Shown here in pieces: positions 18,101 through 26,527 of a stretch of DNA of 64,000 nt. Numbering within the stretch: the stretch's first letter is position 1; each line of letters begins with the position of its first letter. Source of the stretch: Muribaculaceae bacterium (GTDB lineage: Bacteria; Bacteroidota; Bacteroidia; Bacteroidales; Muribaculaceae); the NCBI GenBank assembly GCA_022508985.1, contig JAFLUA010000004.1, positions 1 to 64,000 on the forward strand, read 5' to 3'. The translations under genes were made by a program, and so were the position numbers. The notes under the pieces were generated by a model that worked only from the letters and a program-made list of their open reading frames with translations, was not told the DNA's origin and did not search any database.

Positions 18101-18923
18101 CGCCGAGACGGTCGCGTATTTCGCCACCGCTACCTGTTGCAGCTCCGTTGAAAGGCTCTACCGTAGTAGGGAAATTATGTGTTTCGGCTTTTAATGACAA
18201 TACCGTGTCGATTTTGCGCTCGGAGAAAAAAGCCGGTTCGTCGCCGCGTTCAGGCGCAAATTGCATAACGGCAGGACCTTCTACGAAAGCAACGTTATCT
18301 TTGTAAGCCGATACTAATTTTCCGGGGTTTACTTGGCTTGTGCGTTTTATGAGTTTGAAAAGCGTCGACGGTTTTTCTTCGCCGTCGATTATGAATGTGC
18401 CGTTGAAAATTTTGTGTCGGCAGTGCTCTGAGTTAACTTGAGAAAAGCCAAACACTTCGCTGTCGGTGAGAGGTCGGCCGAGTCGTTTAGAGAGCTCGGC
18501 GAGGTATTCCTCTTCTTCTTTGCTAAGCGCAAGACCTTCACGCGCGTTGTATTCGGCAATGTCGCTTATGAATTCTTGCGGTGCCGGTGCTGTGTCGATA
18601 TTGAAAACGTCGGCACCGGGGTTGCTGTAGATGGCTTGCAACATAGGGTCGAAGTTCTTATCGCTATCGACCGGAATAAACATTTCAATACGAGAAATGC
18701 CGTCGAGCCCCATGTTTTGAGTAATCTCAACGGCATTTGTACTCCAAGGAGTAATCATTTCTTTGCGTGGGCCAACGAATGTGCCAGACAATGCAACACC
18801 TTGGCCAAGAGGAAGTGCGCCACTGAATAGCCAGCGCAGACGTTCGTTCTCACTGTCGCTAAAACAGTGGTCGGTGTCAACGGCATAAGCAATGCCGTTA
18901 GGGGTGGTAAAGAAAACAACCAT
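15189..18923 (-). CDS. purL: Phosphoribosylformylglycinamidine synthase, single-chain
   Basis: At 1244 residues this is the large one-chain FGAM synthase of purine biosynthesis. The order is: N-terminal PurS-like domain, linker with FGFSQVNSEHCRHKIF, first AIR-synthase pair with KAETHNFPTTVEPFNGAATG, second pair with GCNIPTGKDSLSMTQ and HDVSAGGLITALLEM, and a C-terminal class I glutamine amidotransferase with the nucleophile in LGVCNGCQLMVELD and the acidic/His segment VAHGEGRFHF. It converts FGAR, glutamine and ATP to FGAM. The gene stands alone with its own promoter and, beyond an opposing terminator hairpin, the TPR operon upstream in coordinate terms. Confidence 0.97.
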   Translation of the reverse strand: MVVFFTTPNGIAYAVDTDHCFSDSENERLRWLFSGALPLGQGVALSGTFVGPRKEMITPWSTNAVEITQNMGLDGISRIEMFIPVDSDKNFDPMLQAIYSNPGADVFNIDTAPAPQEFISDIAEYNAREGLALSKEEEEYLAELSKRLGRPLTDSEVFGFSQVNSEHCRHKIFNGTFIIDGEEKPSTLFKLIKRTSQVNPGKLVSAYKDNVAFVEGPAVMQFAPERGDEPAFFSERKIDTVLSLKAETHNFPTTVEPFNGAATGSGGEIRDRLGGGRASLPLAGTAVYMTSYPRIEKVSRRWENAIPERKWLYQSPADILIKASNGASDFGNKFGQPLICGSLLTFEHKEDNRIYGFDKVIMLAGGVGYATADQALKGQPEAGQSVVLAGGDNYRIGMGGGAVSSVDTGRYAGAIELNAVQRANPEMQKRVANLIRSLAESKENPIVSIHDHGAGGHLNALSELIESTGGNIDIDALPVGDPTLSDKEIIGNESQERMGFIVNEKDIPLIERIASRERAPLYIVGQTTNDHRLLFRRKKGQAAIDLAVEDMLGNPPKTVITDSTVTPHFAQAEYDSNNIGEYIDAVLSLDAVACKDWLTNKVDRSVTGHVARQQCQGQLQLPLSDFGAVALDYHGKEGIATSIGHAPQIALTNPEAASRLAIAEALTNLVGAVTPKSLNAVSLSANWMWPCKNPGEDAALYRAVEACSDFACALGCNIPTGKDSLSMTQKYPDGSKVTAPGTVIISASAPVHDIRMCVGPVINPSLNSTLYYIDFCNTPLALGGSALAQSLGKMGGDAPDVKNASYFRKAYACVSEICRQGLAEALHDVSAGGLITALLEMCFANTNGGLNFYTDNFNAFGESDLVKILFAENPAVVVQVTDKNERKFVKAINAARLRCIAIAATSKENTITISHNGNCAYSAEIPALRRRWYEPSYHFDCIQTAKDCADSRFENFDCQPVKYRLPASFDGTFKSLGITPRRRKASGTRAAIIREKGVNGDREMAYSLHLAGFDVKDVHMTDLMSGREMLDDINMIVFCGGFSNSDVLGSAKGWASGFRWNDTARNTLKRFYDRPDTLSLGVCNGCQLMVELDLLGAGTNDKGEKHVEMCHNRSGKFESTFLSVKVPQNNSVMFGNLSGMKAGIWVAHGEGRFHFSNGLKASGLQVVGKYAYSSYPGNPNGSEHDIAALASADGRHLAIMPHLERAIFPWQWAYYPHQRSNDEVAVWIKAFVNARRWIEKATKA

Positions 18924-18952
18924 CGGGTGATTTTGATAATAATTTTAGACTA

Positions 18953-18983
18953 CAAAATTACAAAAAAATCCGCGAAGGGCAAA
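18953..18983 (-). promoter_or_regulatory. purL promoter
   Basis: Minus strand TTTG (18980-18983), 19 nt, TAATTTTG (18953-18960), 30 nt upstream of the start codon. No PurR-like operator is obvious. Confidence 0.7.
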
Positions 18984-18992
18984 AATAAAAAA

Positions 18993-19026
18993 GAGGGTGT
19001 GTCGGCTTATGCTTCGACACACCCTC
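18993..19026 (-). terminator. Terminator after the TPR gene
   Basis: A 12-bp perfect stem GAGGGTGTGTCG/CGACACACCCTC with a 10-nt loop, followed on the minus strand by CTTTTTTATTTTTG. It lies 20 nt after the TPR stop and just upstream of the purL promoter. Confidence 0.9.
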
Positions 19027-19045
19027 GAAAGGCTACAGGCAGAGT

Positions 19046-20662
19046 TTAATTCTGAGAAAGGAGCTCTTTTACCTGATTATATTTTTCTGTGAATAACGCC
19101 GCTTTGTCTTTGTCGATGTTGAAGTTGGCGTAGTACATGATTTCGAAAGAATAAGCTTCGCGATACATCTCGAGCGTGTTAGCAGGATTAGCGGGATTCA
19201 TGTTCTGAGAATCGGCGTCGAGAATGCGTAGCATATTGTCGTAAGCCTCGATAGCTTGTGCGTCGGGCTTTTTGTCGTTAGCAGCGATGAAAAGACGGCC
19301 TTGGCGCTGATAGAAAAGAGCGTTTTCGTCGGCAGCACGAGAGATAACTTGATTTACGTATTCGAGACCGCGGTTGGCAAGGTCTTTCGCTTGTTCGTCG
19401 TTTTCAGCGTTAAGTGCGGCGTTGAGGTATCGTCCGGACATACCGAAAAGATCGTTCAGCGAAGGATTTTCTTGCAATTTAAGATAAGCGTCATAAGCTT
19501 CGGCGCTCTTAGCATATTGTTTATTTTGAGAATAAACGGTAGAGAGGTCTTTAAGCAGGTCGCCATTTTCGGGGTCGCGTTTAACGGCGATTTCGTATTG
19601 CTCAACAGCGAGGTCGTCTTTACCGGCACCGCTTAGAGCTTCAGCGAATGTGATGTAGTCGTTAGTAGTAAAATTAGCTCCGGGATTATCGCCAAAGAAC
19701 TTCTGAGCATTCACAATAGCGGCCTCATAGTCTTTCAAAGCTGTTTGGTCGAGGAATCTTACGCGTTGCATCAAGAAGTTAGAAGGATCAGCACTAAGAA
19801 TTTCGTTGGCAACGTTTAGTGATTCGTTATATTTTTCGCCCCAGTATAGAAGGACAGCGTAACGCGCTTTGTCTTCGGGGAAGTGGTTTGGGTTTTGGAT
19901 GTACTTGCCGTAAAGATCGGAAGCTTTTTTCCAGTGGTCGGCGAGGAAGTATTTTTCGGCGAGTTCACGCTGAGCCATAGCCGAGTTGGGTTGTTTTACG
20001 AGCAGTTCTTCCAATTTCTGGATAGCGTAGTCGCGGTTTACATAGAAATATGAATTAGCGTATTTAACGTAACCTTCCGAGTTAGAGGGGTCGTTGAAAA
20101 TAGCGTTTTCATATTTAGCCGCAGCCGAGCCGTAATCTTTTTTGTCGGCGAGCATATCACCTTCAAGGATGTAAATCGAGGGGGCTTGGCTCTTAGAATA
20201 TTTGCGCGCGTTGTCGATGTTTTTCTGGATTTCTTTAGCATATTTAACGGGGTCGGCATTATAATATGCGCGAGCAATCGAAACTGAAACGTCGGCATCT
20301 TTTTTAGCGAAGTTTTGAGCTTTTTTGAAGTTTTCGTTAGCAGCGGCTTCTTGTCCTGAGAGCAGGTTTAGAGCGCCGAGGCCTACGAAGTTGTAAGCGC
20401 TCTGAGCGTTAATGCCCAAACCTTTGTCGAAGTAAGCTTTAGCAGCAGCTTTGTCGCCGTTAGATAGGGCAACTTGACCGAGGTAATAGTAAGCCAAAGA
20501 CTTGTCGGTAGAAGCGTCGTTTAGCGTGCGTTCGAGAATAGTCTTAGCGTTGTCGTACTGACCGGCTTTGTAATACTCAATGCCATCTTTGTAGCCTTGA
20601 GTCTGGGCCGAAGCAAAAAGCGATCCGGCCAAAAGCAAGGATAAGAAAAGTTTACTCTTCAT
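19046..20662 (-). CDS. Exported tetratricopeptide-repeat protein
   Basis: The 538-residue protein starts with a signal peptide (MKSKLFLSLLLAGSLFASAQ, cleavage after AQ) and continues as TPR units such as GYKDGIEYYKAGQYDNAKTI, SLAYYYLGQVALSNGDKAAA, SEGYVKYANSYFYV and AVEQYEIAVKRDPENGDLLK. It should be periplasmic. It is the last gene of an operon with a PBP-like lipoprotein (37-nt gap) and a small membrane protein. In Bacteroides I recall similar TPR proteins near TonB/ExbD genes, but those are not in this window. A precise role is unknown. Confidence 0.88.
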   Translation of the reverse strand: MKSKLFLSLLLAGSLFASAQTQGYKDGIEYYKAGQYDNAKTILERTLNDASTDKSLAYYYLGQVALSNGDKAAAKAYFDKGLGINAQSAYNFVGLGALNLLSGQEAAANENFKKAQNFAKKDADVSVSIARAYYNADPVKYAKEIQKNIDNARKYSKSQAPSIYILEGDMLADKKDYGSAAAKYENAIFNDPSNSEGYVKYANSYFYVNRDYAIQKLEELLVKQPNSAMAQRELAEKYFLADHWKKASDLYGKYIQNPNHFPEDKARYAVLLYWGEKYNESLNVANEILSADPSNFLMQRVRFLDQTALKDYEAAIVNAQKFFGDNPGANFTTNDYITFAEALSGAGKDDLAVEQYEIAVKRDPENGDLLKDLSTVYSQNKQYAKSAEAYDAYLKLQENPSLNDLFGMSGRYLNAALNAENDEQAKDLANRGLEYVNQVISRAADENALFYQRQGRLFIAANDKKPDAQAIEAYDNMLRILDADSQNMNPANPANTLEMYREAYSFEIMYYANFNIDKDKAALFTEKYNQVKELLSQN

Positions 20663-20699
20663 TTTGTGATATTTAAATTATTACTTTTTCCAAATATTA

Positions 20700-21710
20700 T
20701 TAACGTTCAGGTAGCTCTACTTGTTGGATGCTAACGCGCGCAGGTAGAATACCTGTTTTCATTATAATTTTCTGTCCGATAGGTCCTGTGACGAAAGAAT
20801 AGAAACCGCCAGCGACATTAGATGTCGAAGCCGTTGTTATCATATATATCTGACGGAATAATGGGTAAGAGCCGTCGAATATATACTGCTGATATGGCTT
20901 GTAAGCCGTAACTTCGTTGTCGCGGTTCACTTTAAGGACTTTTACTCGCTTAGTAAGGGTAGCGCCGATAACGGCGTCGTCGGAAAGCACGCTTTCGGCA
21001 AGCTCTTCGCGAGAAAGGTCGGCTGCTTCCATGTCGGAGGTAATCCAACTAACGCCTAAAACGCCAATAGCGTTAGGTGTGTTTTCTACAATTTTGAACA
21101 CTTCTTGGATAGATCCTGCGGCAAAGACGTTAGGACCGAGCTGTCGGCCTTGCAACAGAGAGTCGCTAAGGAATGTGGCGAGCGAAGAGCCGGTCTGGTC
21201 GAGTATTACTTTAATGTCGCCGAGCGATGATGGCTCGAGGTCGTTCCAGTGCGAAGATTCGCCCGACATAATATCGGCGAGCTCGCTTACGGTGAGTTTT
21301 TCGCAAGTGTTTTTCGGGTTAACGATGAAAGCGACGGCATCGACCGCGATTTTAGCAGAACGGACAGTTACATTAGCGCCTCTTTCCTTTTTGTATTTAG
21401 CTCTGAGCGCTCGTTTTTCATCGGGCGTAATGTCGCGGCTTGCCACAATGCTCCGAGTGTTTAGGCTGAAAAGTGAGTCGAAAGCTTCGGCCTGAGTGGC
21501 ATATCTAACGAGGATGTGCGCGTCGGGATATTGATATTCAAAAACATCGACTTCCTGGTTGAAAATATTCTCAAAAGTGTTGTCACACACCATCGTCGTT
21601 GTTCCCGAGGTGGATGAGTGCGGGTCTTTTTCGTATTTCAAACAAGACGTAGCACCTAAGACCGAGCAGAGGTTTAGGGCTACAATCGCAATATTAATTG
21701 GTAATTTCAT
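20700..21710 (-). CDS. PstS-like substrate-binding lipoprotein
   Basis: The 336-residue protein has a lipoprotein signal ending GATSC (Cys23) and a periplasmic-binding type II fold of the PBP_like_2 group: STTMVCDNTFENIF-like first strand region (GTTTMVCDNTF), VDAVAFIVNPKNTCEKLTVS, LADIMSGE and NAIGVLGVSWI. Family relatives include phosphate-binding PstS. No PstABC or PhoU genes are adjacent, so transport by a classical Pst system is not supported. In an operon with a TPR protein, a sensory or envelope role is possible; this is inference. Confidence 0.82.
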   Translation of the reverse strand: MKLPINIAIVALNLCSVLGATSCLKYEKDPHSSTSGTTTMVCDNTFENIFNQEVDVFEYQYPDAHILVRYATQAEAFDSLFSLNTRSIVASRDITPDEKRALRAKYKKERGANVTVRSAKIAVDAVAFIVNPKNTCEKLTVSELADIMSGESSHWNDLEPSSLGDIKVILDQTGSSLATFLSDSLLQGRQLGPNVFAAGSIQEVFKIVENTPNAIGVLGVSWITSDMEAADLSREELAESVLSDDAVIGATLTKRVKVLKVNRDNEVTAYKPYQQYIFDGSYPLFRQIYMITTASTSNVAGGFYSFVTGPIGQKIIMKTGILPARVSIQQVELPER

Positions 21711-21725
21711 AGTTAACGTTGTTAA

Positions 21726-21989
21726 TCAGTCGATACCTTTAACTTGACGATAGGCTCGCCAAAAACCATAAACGATGAGTAGAACGCCGATGCCATATCG
21801 CGTCCATTCCCAATCACCACTCCAATTAAAGAAGTTGATGAGCAGGAGGATGCCCATGCCTACATATATTATTATCATGATGACGCCAAAAATGGCACGC
21901 ATAGCGCGCCCGGACTTTCCTTCCGGGTCATATTCTTCATGGTGTTGGAGACGCTCTTGGTCGTTTGTAGTGAAATTGTTGTCGCTCAT
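21726..21989 (-). CDS. Small two-helix membrane protein of unknown function
   Basis: The 87-residue protein has a charged N-terminal 28 residues (YDPEGKSGR), a first hydrophobic helix IFGVIMIIIYVGMGILLLI, a short hydrophilic turn WSGDWEW and a second helix YGIGVLLIVYGFWRAY, ending in a basic tail. It is the first gene of the operon with the PBP-like lipoprotein (15-nt gap) and the TPR protein. A -7 element TATATTTG lies at 22141-22148 on the minus strand. I recall similar small proteins beside PBP/TPR genes in other Bacteroidales, with no known function. Confidence 0.75.
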   Translation of the reverse strand: MSDNNFTTNDQERLQHHEEYDPEGKSGRAMRAIFGVIMIIIYVGMGILLLINFFNWSGDWEWTRYGIGVLLIVYGFWRAYRQVKGID

Positions 21990-22192
21990 AATACTGTCTT
22001 TATTTTGTTAAACTTTTAATAAGGGTGAATGAGAAGGATCTCTGTTTTTCAACCCGGTAAAAGATTAACATTTTAAGACTTCAAAAGTTCGGTTATAGTA
22101 TCGAAAAAAAACTTCGGTATACTATTTAGCGGTAAAGTTACAAATATATCTCAGTTTTGCGAGCAAAATAAGTAAAAAAGATTGTTAATTTG

Positions 22193-23176
22193 CTAAACAA
22201 AGTATGGATTATTACCATTTTCGCCGGGTCGCAAGCCCCTCAGGAAGTCGGCTCCGGGCATTGGTTTTTTACCAGCCGGTTGGACAGATTCGAGTATAAG
22301 AGCTTTTTTGTCGGCCGTGCCAACGGCTGCTTTTTTGCCTACGAATGCGAGTTGGCCGGGCATTAGGCCCGAGATGTCGCAATGGGCGGTGCGTAGTATT
22401 TTCACCGTAGTGGTAATATCGCCGTCGCGCCCTGTTGCAGAGAGATTTGACCAGGCGGCTGGGTATGGAGCGAGCCCCCGCACATGGTTGTGTATGGCGT
22501 TGGCCGACCAAGACCAATCTATTTTGCAATCTTCTTTGAAAATTTTCGGAGCAGGTGTCGGTATCTCTTCCGTTGCAAGTTGGCACTGTGGTATTGGCGA
22601 AAGGTTTCCTGCAATTATTCTTTCGACGGTGTCGACAGTGAGGTTTGCGCCGATTGACATAAGGCGGTCGTGAACGGATCCGGCATCTTCATCGGGCCCG
22701 ATGTCGATTTTCTGACGACTGATTACGTCGCCGGTATCGATTTCGTGCTTTAGGAAAAAAGTAGTGACGCCCGTCTCGGTCTCGCCATTCATCACAGCAC
22801 GGTTTATAGGCGCAGCGCCGCGATATTTTGGCAGGAGCGAAGCGTGAAGGTTGAAAGTGCCGAGTGGAGGCATAGCCCAAACCGCTTGCGGCAACATACG
22901 GAATGCGATAACAATAAACAGGTCGGCTGCTATCTTCTTGAGGCTATTGATGAAGTCGTCGCTTTTAAGGTTCTCAGGCTGCAGCAGAGTTAGATTGTGT
23001 TCCAGAGCGTACTTTTTTACGGCGGAGTGTGATATCTTTTGTCCTCTTCCGGCCGCCTTATCGGGCATGGTTACTACCGCCGATATGTTGTAGCCTTGTT
23101 GAACGAGGGCGTCGAGGCTTTCAACGGCAAACTCCGGTGTGCCAAAAAAAACTATTTTGAGGTCTGATTTATTCAT
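22193..23176 (-). CDS. fmt: Methionyl-tRNA formyltransferase
   Basis: The 327-residue enzyme formylates initiator Met-tRNA with 10-formyl-THF. Landmarks are KIVFFGTPEFAVESL at the start, PDKAAGRGQK (the tRNA-contacting loop), FNLHASLLPKYRGAAPINRA with catalytic Asn/His, and the aspartate segment in KHEIDTGDVIS. The C-terminal OB-like domain is present. Its start overlaps the stop of the upstream pseudouridine synthase by 8 nt, so the two are co-transcribed. Confidence 0.96.
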   Translation of the reverse strand: MNKSDLKIVFFGTPEFAVESLDALVQQGYNISAVVTMPDKAAGRGQKISHSAVKKYALEHNLTLLQPENLKSDDFINSLKKIAADLFIVIAFRMLPQAVWAMPPLGTFNLHASLLPKYRGAAPINRAVMNGETETGVTTFFLKHEIDTGDVISRQKIDIGPDEDAGSVHDRLMSIGANLTVDTVERIIAGNLSPIPQCQLATEEIPTPAPKIFKEDCKIDWSWSANAIHNHVRGLAPYPAAWSNLSATGRDGDITTTVKILRTAHCDISGLMPGQLAFVGKKAAVGTADKKALILESVQPAGKKPMPGADFLRGLRPGENGNNPYFV

Positions 23177-23867
23177 TTGAAAAAGGCTTAGAGGCGGCGC
23201 TCTCGAGAGCTCGCCAAAGGTTGTCGTTGAGCGGAGTAGAGGCTACAATGTCGATTTGTTTTTGCGAAACTGGGTGCACGAATTGAATTCTGCGCGCGTG
23301 AAGCGAAATGCTGCCGTCGTTGTTGCTTCGTTTATCGCCATATTTGAGGTCTCCTTTCACGGGGCATCCAATAGTTGATAGCTGCACTCGTATTTGATGT
23401 TTGCGCCCGGTCATGAGATTTACTTCCAGCAGGAAGTATCGGTCGCTTGAAGCGATTAGGCGGTAGGCGAGTCTCGCCTCTTTAGCACCGGCCTTAGGGG
23501 TGGCCGAAGCATAAGATTTATTGTTTCGTTCTACCGACGATATGTAGTGAGTGATAGTGTCGGCGGTCTTAGGCGGCATATTTCGGGTGATGGCCCAATA
23601 AGTTTTATGCACGTTACCTTCGGCAAACATTTTATTAAGACGAGTGAGCGCTTTCGAAGTCTTAGCGAAAACGACAACACCGCTGACGGGTCTATCTAAA
23701 CGGTGCACGACACCCAAAAACACGTCGCCCGGTTTATTGTCGCGCACTTTGATTAGTTTTTTCAGAGTTTCGACAAGGGGTTCGTCTCCCGTTTTATCGC
23801 CTTGAACAATCTCTCCGGCGGACTTGTTCACGATAATGATGTGATTGTCTTCGTATAAAATCTCCAT
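23169..23867 (-). CDS. RluA-family pseudouridine synthase
   Basis: The 232-residue protein lacks an S4 domain and starts directly with ILYEDNHIIIVNKSAGEIVQ. The catalytic Asp is in VVHRLDRPVSGVVVFAKTSK, followed by KTYWAITRN and GRKHQIRVQLSTIGCPVKGD, all typical of RluA-type enzymes. Substrate (rRNA or tRNA position) cannot be assigned. It is the first gene of a two-gene unit with fmt and is divergent from menC. Confidence 0.93.
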   Translation of the reverse strand: MEILYEDNHIIIVNKSAGEIVQGDKTGDEPLVETLKKLIKVRDNKPGDVFLGVVHRLDRPVSGVVVFAKTSKALTRLNKMFAEGNVHKTYWAITRNMPPKTADTITHYISSVERNNKSYASATPKAGAKEARLAYRLIASSDRYFLLEVNLMTGRKHQIRVQLSTIGCPVKGDLKYGDKRSNNDGSISLHARRIQFVHPVSQKQIDIVASTPLNDNLWRALESAASKPFSNE

Positions 23868-23944
23868 TATTATAAAAATCTGAATGCAAATTTACAGATA
23901 ATTCCCCAAAACAGCGTAATTTTGTTGGCAAAACGAGATAAGCA

Positions 23945-24970
23945 ATGCTACAAGCACAATGGTGTAAATATCGCTTAAATTTTGTCTTTGATGCCATAAC
24001 GTCGCGAGAGACGATGCGCGCTAAAGACACATATTTCGTACGAGTGTTCGACAGTGATAGGCCGGATGCTACTATCGGTGTTGGCGAGTGTGCCCTCTTC
24101 AAAGGGCTGTCGGCCGATGATTTAGCTGATTACGAGGCGACGTTGAGCGCAATGTGTAGAGCTCCTCGGTCGGCCCTTACGTCGTCGTATAGCTCTATTC
24201 GCTTTGGCTTTGAGATGGCATTGAGGAGATGCGAGAGCACGGAATGGAGCCGTGGCGACTTGGGGATACCAATAAACGGGCTTATCTGGATGGGCGATAA
24301 AGCAACGATGGTCCGTCGCATAAAAGAAAAACTTGATGCCGGCTTCAAGGTGCTGAAGCTGAAAATCGGTGGCATAAATTTCGATGATGAATTAGATTTG
24401 CTCCGCTACATCAGGCGCGAGTATAGAGCCGACATACTCGAGATACGTCTTGATGCCAATGGTAGTTTTAAGGCAGAAGAGGCCCTTGATAGGCTGAACA
24501 AGTTGTCGGAATATGGTATCCATTCTCTTGAACAGCCAATTAAGGCCGGCCAGGCAGAAGCTATGGCTTTGATATGTAGTAGGAGCCCTATCGCAATAGC
24601 CCTTGATGAGGAACTAATCGGAACGCGCAGCTATGATGGTGCGCGCCGGTTAGTAGAGGATATACGACCGCAGTATCTTGTTCTGAAGCCGGCATTGTGT
24701 GGCGGTTTTTCGGGTGCTGACGATTATGTAGATATCGCCAATACTCTTGGCATCGGTTGGTGGGCTACGTCGGCCTTAGAATCGAATGTGGGTCTCTACG
24801 CAATAGCACGATGGGTTGCGTCGAAGGCTGTTGCCATGCCTCAAGGCTTAGGTACGGGGCAATTATATAGTAATAACATACCATCGCCTCTTGAGCTTCG
24901 AGGGAGCTCTTTGTGGTGCAATCAAGCGCGAGCTTGGGGCGACATGACAGATATGCCGTGGCGACAGTAA
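23945..24970 (+). CDS. menC: o-Succinylbenzoate synthase (enolase superfamily)
   Basis: The 341-residue protein carries the enolase-superfamily catalytic set: a lysine motif KLKIGG, metal ligands in RLDANGSF, LEQPI and LDEEL, and a C-terminal lysine in LVLKPALCGGFSG. It dehydrates SHCHC to o-succinylbenzoate in menaquinone synthesis. It is followed by menE with a long overlap, which supports the menaquinone assignment over other enolase-superfamily reactions. A -7 element TAATTTTG sits at 23917-23924. Confidence 0.9.
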   Translation: MLQAQWCKYRLNFVFDAITSRETMRAKDTYFVRVFDSDRPDATIGVGECALFKGLSADDLADYEATLSAMCRAPRSALTSSYSSIRFGFEMALRRCESTEWSRGDLGIPINGLIWMGDKATMVRRIKEKLDAGFKVLKLKIGGINFDDELDLLRYIRREYRADILEIRLDANGSFKAEEALDRLNKLSEYGIHSLEQPIKAGQAEAMALICSRSPIAIALDEELIGTRSYDGARRLVEDIRPQYLVLKPALCGGFSGADDYVDIANTLGIGWWATSALESNVGLYAIARWVASKAVAMPQGLGTGQLYSNNIPSPLELRGSSLWCNQARAWGDMTDMPWRQ

Positions 24971-25917
24971 ACGACTTCATAAGGGAGTGGTGTAATGGCA
25001 GCGACTACGTGCTTGCACATACATCGGGCTCGACGGGCAAACCAAAAGAAATACGGTTGCTCAAAGCCGATATGATAGCGTCGGCTCGGGCCACCAATGA
25101 GTTTTTTTGCATAGATGCCGCGTCGGTGTTGGCATTAGTGCTGTCGCCCGACTACATAGCAGGGAAAATGATGATTGTCAGGGCTCTTGAATCAGGCGCC
25201 AGGTTGTTGGAATTGCCTGTATCAAATAAAATAGAGGTAAAAGAGCCGGTGGATTTGATAGCAATCGTTCCTTCGCAAATAGAGTCGCTGATAGAGAATG
25301 ACCTGCAAGCTAATTTTATAAGGAATGTGCTCATAGGAGGAGCTTCGCCTACCAAACAACAGTGCGAGGCGTTGCTTTCTCGAGGCTATAAGGTGTATAT
25401 AAGTTATGGCATGACGGAGACGTGTAGTCATGTAGCCCTTGCCGACGGAGCGGATGCTGATCGGATATTTCATGCGATGCCCGGGATTAGTTTCTCTACG
25501 ACAGCTGATGGCCGACTCGTGGTAAATGGTAGGGAGTTTTCGTTTAATAGCCTTGAAACCAATGATGTAGTAGAGTTGTGCTCGCCGACCTCGTTTCGTT
25601 GGCGCGGTCGAGCCGATGGCGTGATAAATAGCGGTGGTCTGAAATTTTTTCCAGAGGAGCTTGAGGCAGAATATGCAGCATCGCTACGAGGTTGGAACTT
25701 CTATGTCAGTTCGGTCGAAGATGAGATATGGGGCCACGCCATAGCGCTTGTCTTCGAGGGGGGCGCAGCCGATGAGCGTGTCTTGCGTGATCTTTTGCGC
25801 AGTTCGGATATCGATAAACGAAAATTGCCGAAACGATACTATGCCATTTCGCACTTGCCAAGGACATCAAACGGTAAGGTGAAACGTATCGCTCCAGATG
25901 ATTTTGCGCCTGAGTAA
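24913..25917 (+). CDS. menE: o-Succinylbenzoate-CoA ligase (short form)
   Basis: An adenylate-forming enzyme with the P-loop LAHTSGSTGKPKEI, the motif SYGMTETCSHVAL and the C-terminal TSNGKVKR lysine region. It activates o-succinylbenzoate with ATP and CoA. At about 334 residues it is short because the first 100 or so residues of typical acyl-CoA synthetases are absent, a feature I recall from Bacteroidetes MenE. The track start is a GTG at 24913 that overlaps menC by 58 nt; other GTG codons before the P-loop are possible and there is no in-frame ATG before it, so the exact start is uncertain. Confidence 0.88.
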   Translation: MVQSSASLGRHDRYAVATVNDFIREWCNGSDYVLAHTSGSTGKPKEIRLLKADMIASARATNEFFCIDAASVLALVLSPDYIAGKMMIVRALESGARLLELPVSNKIEVKEPVDLIAIVPSQIESLIENDLQANFIRNVLIGGASPTKQQCEALLSRGYKVYISYGMTETCSHVALADGADADRIFHAMPGISFSTTADGRLVVNGREFSFNSLETNDVVELCSPTSFRWRGRADGVINSGGLKFFPEELEAEYAASLRGWNFYVSSVEDEIWGHAIALVFEGGAADERVLRDLLRSSDIDKRKLPKRYYAISHLPRTSNGKVKRIAPDDFAPE

Positions 25918-25947
25918 TAGTGTGTTAGGTTTTGTTGTTCAAAAAAA

Positions 25948-25979
25948 TTTGGAGCATAATAAAAAAAATAGTAACTTTG
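25948..25979 (+). promoter_or_regulatory. Promoter of tRNA-Lys
   Basis: TTTG (25948-25951), 20 nt, TAACTTTG (25972-25979), 28 nt before the tRNA. Confidence 0.8.
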
Positions 25980-26007
25980 CACCGCTATTGAGGCAGAGCC
26001 TCATTAA

Positions 26008-26080
26008 GACTCCGTAGCTCAGTTGGTAGAGCAACTGACTCTTAATCAGTGGGTCGAGGGTTCGAGCCCCTCCGGGGTCA
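26008..26080 (+). tRNA. tRNA-Lys (CTT)
   Basis: Acceptor arms GACTCCG/CGGGGTC, D-loop AGCTCAGTTGGTAGAGC, anticodon stem CTGA/TCAG with loop CTCTTAA giving anticodon CTT, T-loop GGTTCGAGCC, discriminator A. Confidence 0.97.
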
Positions 26081-26086
26081 CAGATA

Positions 26087-26116
26087 AAGTCGCAACGTCA
26101 TGGTTGTGACTTTTTT
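26087..26116 (+). terminator. Terminator of tRNA-Lys
   Basis: AAGTCGCAAC pairs with GTTGTGACTT (10 bp, one G-U) and is followed by further T residues. Confidence 0.8.
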
Positions 26117-26520
26117 GTTATCCGGGCACAGTTCGCTGCGCTCGCGTACCCGGTTATCTATGGTGTCGCCCGTCCCGGGCGAGATCGAGTCGGAGACTCG
26201 ATAATAAGGAAAATCGACGAAGTCGCTTGCAAAGCAAGAAACCCCTGTCAAGCAAGCCTGTAGGGCGCAGCGCAGGCTGGGGCCACACATCGGCATCTCA
26301 CCACACCGACGTCGGCTCGGCGAGCCGACAATATTGGCGAATCTCCGAGAGAAAGAGGAGAGTAGTATCGCGCACCCCAGCCTCCGCGCTATTGTGCTCG
26401 ACTGGGGTTGTCTTTACATCGGCTCTCCGAGCCTCCGCCACAGTCCCGGGCGATATCCGAGTCGGGTAGACATTGGCGGCTCTCCGAGCCTCGTCTCCAT
26501 CACCCATTGACATAGTCAGG
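26117..26520. repeat. Palindrome-rich non-coding stretch behind tRNA-Lys
   Basis: About 400 bp without a credible gene but full of GC-rich inverted repeats: CGCCCG/CGGGCG, ATCGAGTC/GACTCGAT, GTCGGCTCG/CGAGCCGAC, and two identical copies of GGCTCTCCGAGCCTC at 26422-26436 and 26479-26493, each a small GGCTC/GAGCC hairpin. Base composition is clearly more GC-rich than the surroundings. The overlapping ORFs of the track on both strands have no domain features. It looks like a cluster of short palindromic intergenic elements. Confidence 0.55.
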
Positions 26521-26527
26521 CATAAAA

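Noticed and set aside
20700-21710. Phosphate transport operon (pst)
   Set aside because: Only a PstS-like binding protein is present; no permease, ATPase or PhoU gene is adjacent.
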